A model generated the notes under the pieces. The model searched no databases. It was not told the DNA's origin and saw nothing but the letters and a program-made list of their open reading frames with translations. From CAZWDO01 sp964632485 [NCBI: uncultured bacterium] (GTDB lineage Bacteria > JAGOEH01), in assembly GCA_964632485.1 (NCBI GenBank), contig CAZWDO010000007.1, positions 85,867-149,866 of the forward strand: DNA of 64,000 nucleotides, read 5' to 3'. A program made the position numbers and the translations under genes. The number at the start of each line of letters is the position of its first letter. Position 1 is the first letter of the stretch. This document shows, piece after piece, positions 1 through 8,117 of this stretch.

Positions 1-1242
1 CCAGGCCAGCCCATGATTGGTCCCAATCCAGGTATAAAAATTAAAACAGGCCAGTGATGCAACATAATTATCCGGCAGTCCGCTGCTCCGATCAAAAAAA
101 TAAAGAGAATCATGAATAAAGTCCCAGCAATATAATCCAGTTTCGGTCCCAGCCCATAACAACGAATCCTGGGCAGCCAACGCCAGAGGGGCAATATTCT
201 CAAACAACGGGGATGAATGCCACGTGGCGCCATTATCTACCGTGTAAGCCAATCCATTTTTTTCATTTTCATTACCGCTACCGGTACAGGAAGCGAATAC
301 GTATTTCAAGCCCCCCCACCGATGCCAAATCAACTCCCAGACCTGAGTGGCCGGAATGCCTGAATCTACGGGAAACCCATAGCTGTAAAAAGTTTTACCC
401 CCATCCTCAGATTTTTTTATTCCGGCAGCAGTTCCCAACCAAATAACATTCTCATCATCAACTTTAACCGTTAAAGCAATATTATTGAAGTTGTTCATAA
501 TATCATACGAAGGGGGATAGAATGCAGTGGACAGGGTATCATTGGTAGAATCCATGTCCGGTATGGTTACATACCAGAGAGAGTCATGGATCGACCGGCG
601 CAATAGGTTTCCCCGCAAATAGGCGCAATATAACGTCGTATCAAAGCGTATGCATTCCATACCGATTTTCTGAGGAAATTCATCACGAAAAGGAATGGTC
701 TCGAACCGCCATGCCGTTGCAGCCGGATCAAGACTATAAATCCCGGTCCCTACCGGAACAGGCTGGTTAAAACCGGCATAATCCCTCATATAGCCTGCGG
801 TTGCAATATAACCCCCGTCAAAACTTTTTCCCAAAGCGAAAATGAACTGCTGCTCATCTTCATACCGGAGATGGTACTCCCAACGATTTCCGAAATCATC
901 ACTCATCCCGATTCCTGCGCTGGTTAAAATCCAGACTTCCTGCTCAAATGCATATATTTCATAGATATCATTGGAAGGAATTTCATATTCACTGGTTTGA
1001 TAATTTTTATATAATGGCATTCGTGAATGATGGGAATTCATTCCGATTGAATGAATCACGTTATTCTCCGTTTGTCCATAAAATAAAGGATTTAAACTTT
1101 GTACTAATGTCTTTTTACTATGGAATTTTGCAGAGTTCCAAACTATTTGAGAATTTGAACTATCGCTAAAAGTTAGTGTTGGTGGACATACAAATACTAT
1201 TACCCATAAAAACAAAAACTTAGGAAGGCGAAATCCGTTCAA
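1..1242 (-). CDS. Secreted propeller-type protein, partial (3' end outside window)
   Basis: An open frame runs from about 1242 to the left edge without a stop, so only the N-terminal ~414 residues are seen. Reading this strand gives a short basic start, a hydrophobic stretch (FLFLWVIVFVC) typical of a signal peptide, then repeated blades with motifs such as WLGTAAGIKKSEDGGKTF, WAGTETGLY and WIGTNHGLAW. These are the hallmarks of BNR/Ycf48-like or two-component-regulator-type beta-propellers, often carried by secreted FCB proteins with a C-terminal sorting domain (not visible here). The start is uncertain: the best candidate is a TTG at 1242 that overlaps the end of the upstream FTCD-like gene by about 20 bases and has an AGG a few bases upstream; there is no good ATG. 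Function unknown; probably an extracellular sensor or adhesive protein. Confidence 0.75.
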   Translation of the reverse strand, partial: MNGFRLPKFLFLWVIVFVCPPTLTFSDSSNSQIVWNSAKFHSKKTLVQSLNPLFYGQTENNVIHSIGMNSHHSRMPLYKNYQTSEYEIPSNDIYEIYAFEQEVWILTSAGIGMSDDFGNRWEYHLRYEDEQQFIFALGKSFDGGYIATAGYMRDYAGFNQPVPVGTGIYSLDPAATAWRFETIPFRDEFPQKIGMECIRFDTTLYCAYLRGNLLRRSIHDSLWYVTIPDMDSTNDTLSTAFYPPSYDIMNNFNNIALTVKVDDENVIWLGTAAGIKKSEDGGKTFYSYGFPVDSGIPATQVWELIWHRWGGLKYVFASCTGSGNENEKNGLAYTVDNGATWHSSPLFENIAPLALAAQDSLLWAGTETGLYCWDFIHDSLYFFDRSSGLPDNYVASLACFNFYTWIGTNHGLAW

Positions 1243-2797
1243 ACAAAACCTGTTCAATATCAAAAAACACCTTATGAATAAATGTTAGCAAATTGTCCGC
1301 TTCTTCTTTGAGAGAAATTTCATGTCCTTCAGTATCAAAATTCAGATTAATGATGATATTATAATAAGAACTTTGAGCAGCAGCTTCGATCATGCGCGCG
1401 GCAACTCCTAAATCAGTAATCGCGGAAGGATTGCAGTCACCCACGATTTGGGAAATTAATTCAACCAAAGCGCTGCAGATTTTGATAACTTCCAACGGTA
1501 TCAAGCAGGCCTGGCGCACAATTGATTTTTTTTTCTCTTTTAACTCTGGATCTTCGGACCGAAATAATTTACTATTTTTCAATAAAATAGTCAAAGCTTC
1601 TGCATCGAGATCAATGGACTCAACCAACAATCGATTTGCCACACGGATTTTAAGTCCGTACTGGTAGTATTGAGTATGAAGAGATTCATATTTTTTACTA
1701 TAAAGGGTGGAATTGATAACCATCAATATTAGGCTGGCCCCCATCGACGCCGTATATGCCGCAGCTGAGCCTCCTCCCGGCGCTTGATGAGATCGACTCA
1801 GCGACTCGCCGAACTCAGTCAGCCCGGATTGTCGCAGTGATTGGATATACCGATAATAATGATTTTCAAACAATTGATTGTCATCGAATTGTCCATACCT
1901 GGCTAATCCCAGAGTTTGAACTGCCAAATCGATATCTTCTTTCTCGCTGGCAATGCGAAAACTCTTCTGCTCAAAGCGAATACGTTCGGCCAAGTTCAGT
2001 AGCAAATCCCGATTGCATACTCCAACAAATTCACTGCCAATCCAATTCATTTTATGCGCCAATAAACTTTTTTGCGCGCTAATAAAAATTTCATATAAAT
2101 AACATTGGCTGTAATCGAACTCAATAACCAGTTCCCCCGCTTGTTTTTCATCCCGCCAGATGGGATAAACAAAATAAGTACCTTCAGCATCCGTATCAAG
2201 GCTTTGATCAAGTTCATCAATGATAGTCTCAAGAGATTTAAGGGAGTCGGTATTAGTTCCGATATGCCAGAACAGATGAGGTTTCCCCTGGCAAAGAAGA
2301 ACATTCAGAGCAGTTGGCATAGAAGTATCCGCATCGCTCTTTGATTGCGCTTCTGGCGTTTTTAATTGGATCCAATCTGAAGGAATAGCCTTAAAATCAA
2401 CGACAGATTGCATCCAGGTTCGTTCAGGAACCTGAAATACGTTGGCCTGCAAGTGGGTTACTAAATTTGTTCCAAGTATTTTTTGATAAGCTTGTAGCTC
2501 ATCTTCCATAATTCCACTTACAGAATACAACAAACACCATAGGTTTAGGGGATGTTCCGAATCAATCCATTCATTCATGAAATTAGCCGTAGTCAGCAAA
2601 GCGTTTAGCATTGATCCGGGTTCCCCAATGAGTGTGATTACCGCTTGAAATTGTTCAAAGAGGACATTTATATCCAATAATTGGATACCCGTTTGAGCTG
2701 AAATGACAGAATGAAGTGTATCCCACTGTTGGGGAGCAAAACCGGTTTGAATGACACACTGGGCGCCAATGACAGGTTTTTTAAAGGGCATCATCAA
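1220..2797 (-). CDS. Formiminotransferase-cyclodeaminase-like protein with divergent transferase half
   Basis: The protein is 525 residues, the usual length of the bifunctional FTCD enzyme, which moves a formimino group from formiminoglutamate to tetrahydrofolate and then deaminates it. The C-terminal cyclodeaminase half is clear: SRSHQAPGGGSAAA at about 335-348, the paired aspartates of SIDLD at 396/398, and NPSAITDLGVAA followed by YYNIIINL near 455-484. The N-terminal half follows the FTCD fold (LLDIN near 41-45, LIGEPGSML near 56) and keeps a histidine at position 82, but the normal HPRMGA active-site loop reads HPLNLWC and other binding motifs are gone. It may therefore have lost formiminotransferase activity. 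It starts only 15 bases after rpsT and is probably cotranscribed with it. No histidine-degradation genes are nearby. Start is at one of three tandem start codons (TTG ATG ATG). Confidence 0.8.
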   Translation of the reverse strand: MMMPFKKPVIGAQCVIQTGFAPQQWDTLHSVISAQTGIQLLDINVLFEQFQAVITLIGEPGSMLNALLTTANFMNEWIDSEHPLNLWCLLYSVSGIMEDELQAYQKILGTNLVTHLQANVFQVPERTWMQSVVDFKAIPSDWIQLKTPEAQSKSDADTSMPTALNVLLCQGKPHLFWHIGTNTDSLKSLETIIDELDQSLDTDAEGTYFVYPIWRDEKQAGELVIEFDYSQCYLYEIFISAQKSLLAHKMNWIGSEFVGVCNRDLLLNLAERIRFEQKSFRIASEKEDIDLAVQTLGLARYGQFDDNQLFENHYYRYIQSLRQSGLTEFGESLSRSHQAPGGGSAAAYTASMGASLILMVINSTLYSKKYESLHTQYYQYGLKIRVANRLLVESIDLDAEALTILLKNSKLFRSEDPELKEKKKSIVRQACLIPLEVIKICSALVELISQIVGDCNPSAITDLGVAARMIEAAAQSSYYNIIINLNFDTEGHEISLKEEADNLLTFIHKVFFDIEQVLFERISPS

Positions 2798-2811
2798 AAT
2801 AATGCTTTTTC

Positions 2812-3090
2812 TTACGCAGTGATGGAAGGCTGAGATTGTTTTAAACGATTGATAAAAATCGATATTTGTGATTTATGACGCCCGACATTATTGGCATGTA
2901 TCACATTTTTCTTTTCGGCGCGATCCAACATGGAAAAAAGTTTATCGGCAATTTTGCCGGCTTCCTGGATATCCTTAATCGCATGTAATTTTTTTGTTAC
3001 AGTACGAATACTCTTTTTTACGACATGATTGCGAAACTTGGCAATCTGACTGGTTTTAATCCGCTTTTTCGCTGATTTATGATGGGCCAC
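2812..3090 (-). CDS. rpsT: 30S ribosomal protein S20
   Basis: This 92-residue, very basic protein begins MAHHKSAKKRIKTSQ and keeps the R-N-x-x-x-K-K-S-I-R-T pattern of S20, a 16S rRNA-binding protein of the small subunit assembled early at the 5' domain. Length matches the family (85-95 residues). An AGGCTAG-type ribosome site lies just upstream of the ATG and a TTGACA/TATATT promoter about 60-80 bases upstream. The FTCD-like gene follows closely. Confidence 0.97.
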   Translation of the reverse strand: MAHHKSAKKRIKTSQIAKFRNHVVKKSIRTVTKKLHAIKDIQEAGKIADKLFSMLDRAEKKNVIHANNVGRHKSQISIFINRLKQSQPSITA

Positions 3091-3145
3091 AACTAGCCTC
3101 CGGTTTTAATCGGTTAATAACGAAATATTAATTACGTACCGATCT

Positions 3146-3173
3146 AATATATAAATTTTTTCTTAAATGTCAA
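3146..3173 (-). promoter_or_regulatory. Sigma-70-type promoter of rpsT
   Basis: On the minus strand TTGACA (3173-3168) is followed after 16 bases by TATATT (3151-3146), about 55 bases upstream of the rpsT start. The position just upstream of a highly expressed gene and the match to the same pattern elsewhere in the window support it. Confidence 0.7.
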
Positions 3174-3317
3174 GGGTTTTCTTAAACTATTTTAAATTTT
3201 CCAGGAGCTATGATCAAACCGGCATTACGCAAATTCCGGAACAGAATGAAATAAAAGCTGGCATTCAATTGCCTTCAACAAAGGCAGGCAAACCGCTTCA
3301 TCCCTAGTAAATTGGAA

Positions 3318-4322
3318 TTATTTCAGAAAATCACTGATCTCAGCGCTCACTTTTTCCAATTCAGGTGTGATACCCAAATGACCATATTCATTATCTAAAA
3401 CAAGCAGTCGCGCTTTGACCAATGGAGCGAACTGAAGCGCAGCTTCGGGATTGATCGAATGGTCCTGACGATTAATAATGATCAAAAGCGGGGTCTGAAT
3501 CTGAGATGCTGTTTTCTCCCAGGAACCGGAAAATGTCCGGCTGATATCGTGCGCCAGCATCGCCCGGCATTGCGCGCGATGGTTATAGGTCGTAAATATC
3601 CCATTGGGCTCGGTGTTCAACCCTTCATAAAAAGCCTCGAAATCACGGCTGGCAGTGCTTTTAACCCGGTGCGCGGGCGTAGTTGAATTCAAATTCTGCA
3701 CCTGGCGCGACAAACGCAAAATTTCCCGTTCGCTCCAACCGCATTTCCATCCTTTTTCAATGATATCAACTTGTGTCTGGAATAACAATTTATCGTAGGA
3801 GCTCAACTGGGGAGTGCAAACATAGGCAATCGCCCGGGAACAAAATTCCGGATACGCCACTATCCATTCAAAAACCTGCATACTTCCCATTGAGCCACCG
3901 ATAATTCCATACAAATGGTTAATTCCCAACACATTATTCAAAAGTAAGTATTCAGCTTCCACCATATCTCTAATTGTAAAAGCAGGGAAAGAAGCATCGC
4001 CTTGCAGGCGGCTGTTCGATGGCGAGCTGGAAATACCATTTCCCAAAGCTCCAACCAGAATAACATAGAAATCCGTACTGTCGATCAGCTTACCCGGTCC
4101 GACCAATCCCACCATGTGCGCGGTTATTCCTCCAAACCATGAAGGATAGATTACCGCATTGCTTTTATCTATATTCAGTTTACCGAACGTCCTGTATTCC
4201 AGGCGGCACTCTTTAATCGTATCACCATTCACCAGGGGGAAATCCCCAATCTCCCCAAACTGAGGGTCGTCCATTGCAAAAAAAATATTAAACATCATCA
4301 TCAGAATCGCAAGGGTTCTCAT
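3318..4322 (-). CDS. Secreted MetX-like alpha/beta hydrolase
   Basis: I place the start at the ATG at 4322 because AAGGAG lies eight bases upstream; a longer frame upstream has no such site. The 334-residue product opens with a signal peptide (MRTLAILMMMFNIFFA), then follows the homoserine O-acetyltransferase (MetX) branch of the alpha/beta hydrolases: IYPSWFGGITAHM, GNGISSSPSNS, and the nucleophile elbow GGSMGSM with Ser144, with likely Asp287 (RQDHS) and His315 (YGHLG) completing the triad. Cytoplasmic MetX proteins are 350-380 residues and have no signal peptide, so this exported, slightly short version probably hydrolyses or transfers acyl groups on some external substrate rather than making methionine. 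It stands alone, with rpsT downstream and tRNA-Leu upstream. The substrate cannot be told from sequence. Confidence 0.8.
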   Translation of the reverse strand: MRTLAILMMMFNIFFAMDDPQFGEIGDFPLVNGDTIKECRLEYRTFGKLNIDKSNAVIYPSWFGGITAHMVGLVGPGKLIDSTDFYVILVGALGNGISSSPSNSRLQGDASFPAFTIRDMVEAEYLLLNNVLGINHLYGIIGGSMGSMQVFEWIVAYPEFCSRAIAYVCTPQLSSYDKLLFQTQVDIIEKGWKCGWSEREILRLSRQVQNLNSTTPAHRVKSTASRDFEAFYEGLNTEPNGIFTTYNHRAQCRAMLAHDISRTFSGSWEKTASQIQTPLLIIINRQDHSINPEAALQFAPLVKARLLVLDNEYGHLGITPELEKVSAEISDFLK

Positions 4323-4464
4323 AATAGCGCTCCTTATGGTATTAAGTTCAGAAGTGAATGACATCGCGGGGAAAACCAGGTAGTTGTTTTAACGTTTCTA
4401 TTCACTTACCGATCATAAAAAAACAGTTCATCCAATCAAAACCGCTGATAAACCTAAATTCCTC

Positions 4465-4493
4465 TTGACTTTTCCATAGAGAAAAACTATATT
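4465..4493 (+). promoter_or_regulatory. Promoter of tRNA-Leu
   Basis: TTGACT (4465-4470), a 17-base spacer and TATATT (4488-4493) end about 10 bases before the mature tRNA 5' end. Confidence 0.75.
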
Positions 4494-4503
4494 GGTCGTA
4501 TCG

Positions 4504-4585
4504 GCGAAAGTGGCGAAACTGGCAGACGCGCTGGACTTAGGATCCAGTGGGCTATCCCATAGGGGTTCGAGTCCCCTCTTTCGCA
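4504..4585 (+). tRNA. tRNA-Leu (anticodon UAG)
   Basis: The sequence folds into a full class II cloverleaf: acceptor GCGAAAG/CTTTCGC, an anticodon arm CTGGA-CTTAGGA-TCCAG with anticodon TAG at its centre, a short variable arm (GGGCTATCCC region) and a T arm GGGG-TTCGAGT-CCCC. The long variable arm and the tail with discriminator A fit leucine. The CCA end is not encoded. The gene stands alone with its own promoter. Confidence 0.95.
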
Positions 4586-4791
4586 AATTCCTTACTATAG
4601 CTTCCCCATCTAAGTTTAGTCCTTAACTATAAATCCAGTACTGGTAACCATGATCAGCTCCATGCCGTCAAGTCGCGCCCTTAAAAACTCCAATTAAAAT
4701 AATCATCATGGGCGCCCAATCGGGAATCCTGCAATAAAAAATTTTATTCCACATCCTGCACTTTTTTTTGGCTTTCTCCAACAAATCACCT

Positions 4792-4826
4792 AAAAAAAAA
4801 GCCTCAACCCATAATGGAATTGAGGC
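4792..4826 (-). terminator. Rho-independent terminator of the secDF operon
   Basis: On the minus strand a 7-bp perfect stem (GCCTCAA/TTGAGGC, 4826-4801) with a 12-base loop is followed by a run of nine T. It sits about 20 bases after the secF stop codon. Confidence 0.9.
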
Positions 4827-4843
4827 TTTGAATCATATTAAAC

Positions 4844-5776
4844 TCAGCGTTTGGTAATTGTTTTGTTTTTTTGTTGAGACTCAGTATAGGTTTGCCAGGC
4901 TACAACAACTGGACTAGCGACATAGATCGAGGAATAGGTACCAATCACGATACCGAAGAAAAGAGCCAGTGAAAAATCGAAGGTCACTTCACTGCCATAT
5001 ACCACCAGCGCCAGGATTGCCAACATTGTTGTACCCGAGGTAATAATTGTGCGGCTCAATGTTTGGTTGATGCTATTATTTACAATCCGATCCAGCTTTT
5101 GCTTGCGGATGGATCGTAAATTTTCCCGGATACGGTCAAAAATCACGATGGTATCATTGATGGAGTAGCCCACAATCGTCAATAAAGCGGCAATAAATGG
5201 CAAAGAAACCTCTTTATTCAAAATAGCGAAAAAGGCCAGCGTACAAAACACATCGTGAAAAAGGGCGACCACTGCGGCCACGGCGAATTTAAATTGAAAC
5301 CGCAGAGTTACATAAATCAAGATACCGACTAATGAAAAAATAATCGCCCAGAATGCCTGAATCGTCAATTCACGTCCGATTTTGGGGCCGACATGTTCAA
5401 TACGGCGAATTTCTGCCGGATTTTGAGTGTATTGTTTGGCGAAAAAATCCTCAAACATTTTTTCGGCTGAAATCGATTCTTTATCCTCAAGGACTGAAAA
5501 TCGGATAAGAACTTCGTCCTTAGCGCCAAAACGAGATATTTCAAGTGACGATAGGTTCATCTTATCAATTTCCTTCCGCAATTCAGCAATTTCAACCGGG
5601 TTTTGAAATTTGACTTGAACAATCGTACCGCCGGCGAAATCGATCGACATTTTAAAACCGCCATTGATGATCAAGGCAACAATACCGATCAAAATCAAGG
5701 CAATTGAAAAAAATGCGGCAAATTTTCTATATCCAATAATTTCATAATTGGCGTCGCGGAATAAATGGAACTGCAT
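4844..5776 (-). CDS. secF: Protein translocase subunit SecF
   Basis: SecF pairs with SecD in the inner membrane and uses the proton gradient to pull proteins through SecYEG. The 310-residue protein has the expected layout: a first membrane segment (about 20-40), the DFAGGTIVQVKF start of the periplasmic domain, then five membrane segments in the C-terminal half with VALFHDVFCTLAFF and the signature SINDTIVIFDRIREN near 205-220. The ATG at 5776 has AGAAGGAGG upstream. It follows secD by 19 bases and ends at a terminator, so the two form an operon. Confidence 0.97.
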   Translation of the reverse strand: MQFHLFRDANYEIIGYRKFAAFFSIALILIGIVALIINGGFKMSIDFAGGTIVQVKFQNPVEIAELRKEIDKMNLSSLEISRFGAKDEVLIRFSVLEDKESISAEKMFEDFFAKQYTQNPAEIRRIEHVGPKIGRELTIQAFWAIIFSLVGILIYVTLRFQFKFAVAAVVALFHDVFCTLAFFAILNKEVSLPFIAALLTIVGYSINDTIVIFDRIRENLRSIRKQKLDRIVNNSINQTLSRTIITSGTTMLAILALVVYGSEVTFDFSLALFFGIVIGTYSSIYVASPVVVAWQTYTESQQKNKTITKR

Positions 5777-5795
5777 CTTTCTGCCTCCTTCTATG

Positions 5796-7532
5796 TTAAA
5801 TACTCAGCGATTTGATACGTACTTTATAAACCAGATAATCGAACAGAATACGGCTGACCACTAAAGCGGTAAAGAGAGAAGAAAGAATACCCAGCGATAA
5901 AGTAACCGCAAATCCGCGGATAGGGCCGGTACCGTAAACATAGAGAACCAGCGCGGTGATCAGTGTAGTAATATTGGCATCAAAGATAGTCCAAAAAGCC
6001 TTGCCAAAACCATTTTCAACGGAGACAATGCTGGTTTTGCCCGCCAGCATCTCCTCACGAATTCTTTCAAAAATCAGCACATTGGCATCTACGGACATAC
6101 CAATGGTTAAGACAAGACCGGCAATACCGGGCAATGTCAGTGTGGCATGCAAATAAGCCATGGCGGCCATAATAAAAATCATATTCAGCACCAGAGCGAC
6201 AACTGAAATACCTCCGCTTAATTTATAATAGATCATCATAAAAAAAGCGACCAGGATTAACCCAATAATAGCGGCGAATTTACCGGCCTGTATTGAATCA
6301 CTGCCCAGGGTCGGTCCGACTGTCCGTTCTTCAATGACATTAACGGGAGCAGGCAGAGCGCCACTGCGAAGTACAATCGAGAGGTCCTTGGCTTCATCCA
6401 TGGATTGACTGCCGGTAATAATCGAACGGCCGTCGCGAATACGAACAATCAGTTCAGGAGCGCTAACGACCCGATTATCGAGCACGATCGCCAGGCGCTT
6501 GTTCAGATTCGCGCCCGTGATCTGTGAAAACAAATCAACGGCTTCGCCCTTCACTTCAAAATTGACAATAGGACGATTCGCTGTAGAAGGATCGTATCCC
6601 TGTCCAATAGTAGCCCGCGCATCTTTTACAGCTGCGCCGGTCATTTCCGCTTTTTTGAAAATTACAAAAAGCTGCCGGTAAATTTTACCGTCACCCATGG
6701 GAATTTTCTCATTGGCCCACACAATCGAGGCGTCTTCCGGGATCACCGCCTGGGCTTCCGGGGTTTTCAGAAGCGAATCGACGATTGAATATTCCACATC
6801 TAAAACAAAAAAATTAGTGAATTTTTCACTGGGGCGGATGATGATACGAGACATCAAGGGTTGCGCGCCAGTTTGATTAGGCAACAGATCAGCGTTCTCG
6901 GTAGCGGCGGCTGTTGTGTCTGTTGAGGCCGAATCCGCCTGACTACTATCAGAGGATGCAGTAAGCTGATCCAAAATTGAACCTTCAGATTGCTTTGGCA
7001 CTGAATCGGATTTCGGTTCAACACTGGTAATATTGTATTTTTGCAGCAAATCCCCTTTAGCGGCAATTTGATCGATGGTAGCCAGGATGCTGCGCGCGTC
7101 CTCACCTTCCCGTACTATCTTGAATTCTAATAGCGCGGTTTGTCCAATCAGATTCTTAGCTCTCTGAGGATCCTGCAATCCCGGCAATTGAACAACAATA
7201 CGCTTTTCACCTTGTTTTTGAATGACCGGTTCAGCAACGCCGAACTGATCCACACGATTCCGAATCACTTCCAACGCCCGGTCCAGGGCATCCGTGCGAT
7301 CTTCTTCCTTTACTTTGTCCATATCTACTTCCAACACCAAATACATTCCACCCCGCAAATCCAATCCCAAATTGATGGAACGGTTTTCAAGATTCTCCAG
7401 TTCCTGCATGGAAAGCGCTTTCTTACCCTCCTCATCCAGCATCGACAAGCGACCAGTGGGATATAGAAAGTACAGACTGAGTAGTAGAATCAACAGAGAA
7501 ATACTTAGTTTTACATAAAAACTTTTCGTCAT
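5796..7532 (-). CDS. secD: Protein translocase subunit SecD
   Basis: The 578-residue protein is the partner of SecF. It starts with one membrane helix, has the GLDLRGGMYLVLEV motif near 57-70 and the two-part P1 head (EVIRNRVDQFGVAEPVI), a low-complexity Ser/Thr/Asp-rich insert around 190-225, and a C-terminal block of five membrane segments with GLVLTIGMSVDANVLIFERIREE. AAAGGAGG precedes the ATG. The Ser/Asp-rich insert in the periplasmic domain is longer than in E. coli but such inserts are common in FCB SecD. A small membrane protein is encoded just upstream and may belong to the same transcript. Confidence 0.97.
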   Translation of the reverse strand: MTKSFYVKLSISLLILLLSLYFLYPTGRLSMLDEEGKKALSMQELENLENRSINLGLDLRGGMYLVLEVDMDKVKEEDRTDALDRALEVIRNRVDQFGVAEPVIQKQGEKRIVVQLPGLQDPQRAKNLIGQTALLEFKIVREGEDARSILATIDQIAAKGDLLQKYNITSVEPKSDSVPKQSEGSILDQLTASSDSSQADSASTDTTAAATENADLLPNQTGAQPLMSRIIIRPSEKFTNFFVLDVEYSIVDSLLKTPEAQAVIPEDASIVWANEKIPMGDGKIYRQLFVIFKKAEMTGAAVKDARATIGQGYDPSTANRPIVNFEVKGEAVDLFSQITGANLNKRLAIVLDNRVVSAPELIVRIRDGRSIITGSQSMDEAKDLSIVLRSGALPAPVNVIEERTVGPTLGSDSIQAGKFAAIIGLILVAFFMMIYYKLSGGISVVALVLNMIFIMAAMAYLHATLTLPGIAGLVLTIGMSVDANVLIFERIREEMLAGKTSIVSVENGFGKAFWTIFDANITTLITALVLYVYGTGPIRGFAVTLSLGILSSLFTALVVSRILFDYLVYKVRIKSLSI

Positions 7533-7548
7533 TCGAGAGCCTCCTTTG

Positions 7549-7971
7549 CTACCAGTTTATGATGACTTTGAGAAAAACCTGTTCCGGTAATCCTAAATCA
7601 ATAAAAATTGATTGATTTTCTTCAACTGAACGATGAATAGTCAGATGCATGGATTCGGCCCATTCCAGAATATCGCCGGCAAACGAGTATGGTTCAGCGC
7701 GCTCACATTTAATCTCCGTATGCAGGCAGGAAACTTCCAACTCGTTCTGAATGGGTTGCCGAATATAATAGTGCTTTAAATCAAATTTATTCGAATCGGA
7801 CCGGGTTTCGAGCAAACGAATAAATTTTTCTTCCATTCCCGGAATCTGTTCCAAACTTATCCTGCTAATGCCCCGCATGGGAGCTGAAGAATAGAGAACA
7901 ATCACGCTCAGGGAAAAAATAACAAAACCCAGCAGGAATAGTTTTAACATCTTTGCGGTAATAACAATCAT
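7549..7971 (-). CDS. Small membrane-anchored protein upstream of secD
   Basis: I do not recognise this protein. It has one strong hydrophobic segment at its N-terminus (KLFLLGFVIFSLSVIVLY), which would leave a ~105-residue domain outside the cytoplasm. That domain has two cysteines (SCLHTEIKCE) that could pair and ends in a beta-rich stretch (FLKVIINW). The start is uncertain: ATG at 7971 gives 140 residues; an upstream in-frame TTG at 8004 would give 151. It lies 16 bases upstream of secD on the same strand, so it is probably transcribed with secDF. A role with the translocase is only a guess from position. Confidence 0.6.
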   Translation of the reverse strand: MIVITAKMLKLFLLGFVIFSLSVIVLYSSAPMRGISRISLEQIPGMEEKFIRLLETRSDSNKFDLKHYYIRQPIQNELEVSCLHTEIKCERAEPYSFAGDILEWAESMHLTIHRSVEENQSIFIDLGLPEQVFLKVIINW

Positions 7972-8117
7972 TTTCTGTTTTACATCCTTTATCTTCAAAT
8001 TCAATCAATCCGGACAACAAATCTAAATTAATCGCAAAAAATAAAACAGAGAGTAAAAATAGTTTAATTTTTATGAAAAAGCAAGTGAAAAAATATAAAT
8101 TTAGAGGGAATTGAATA

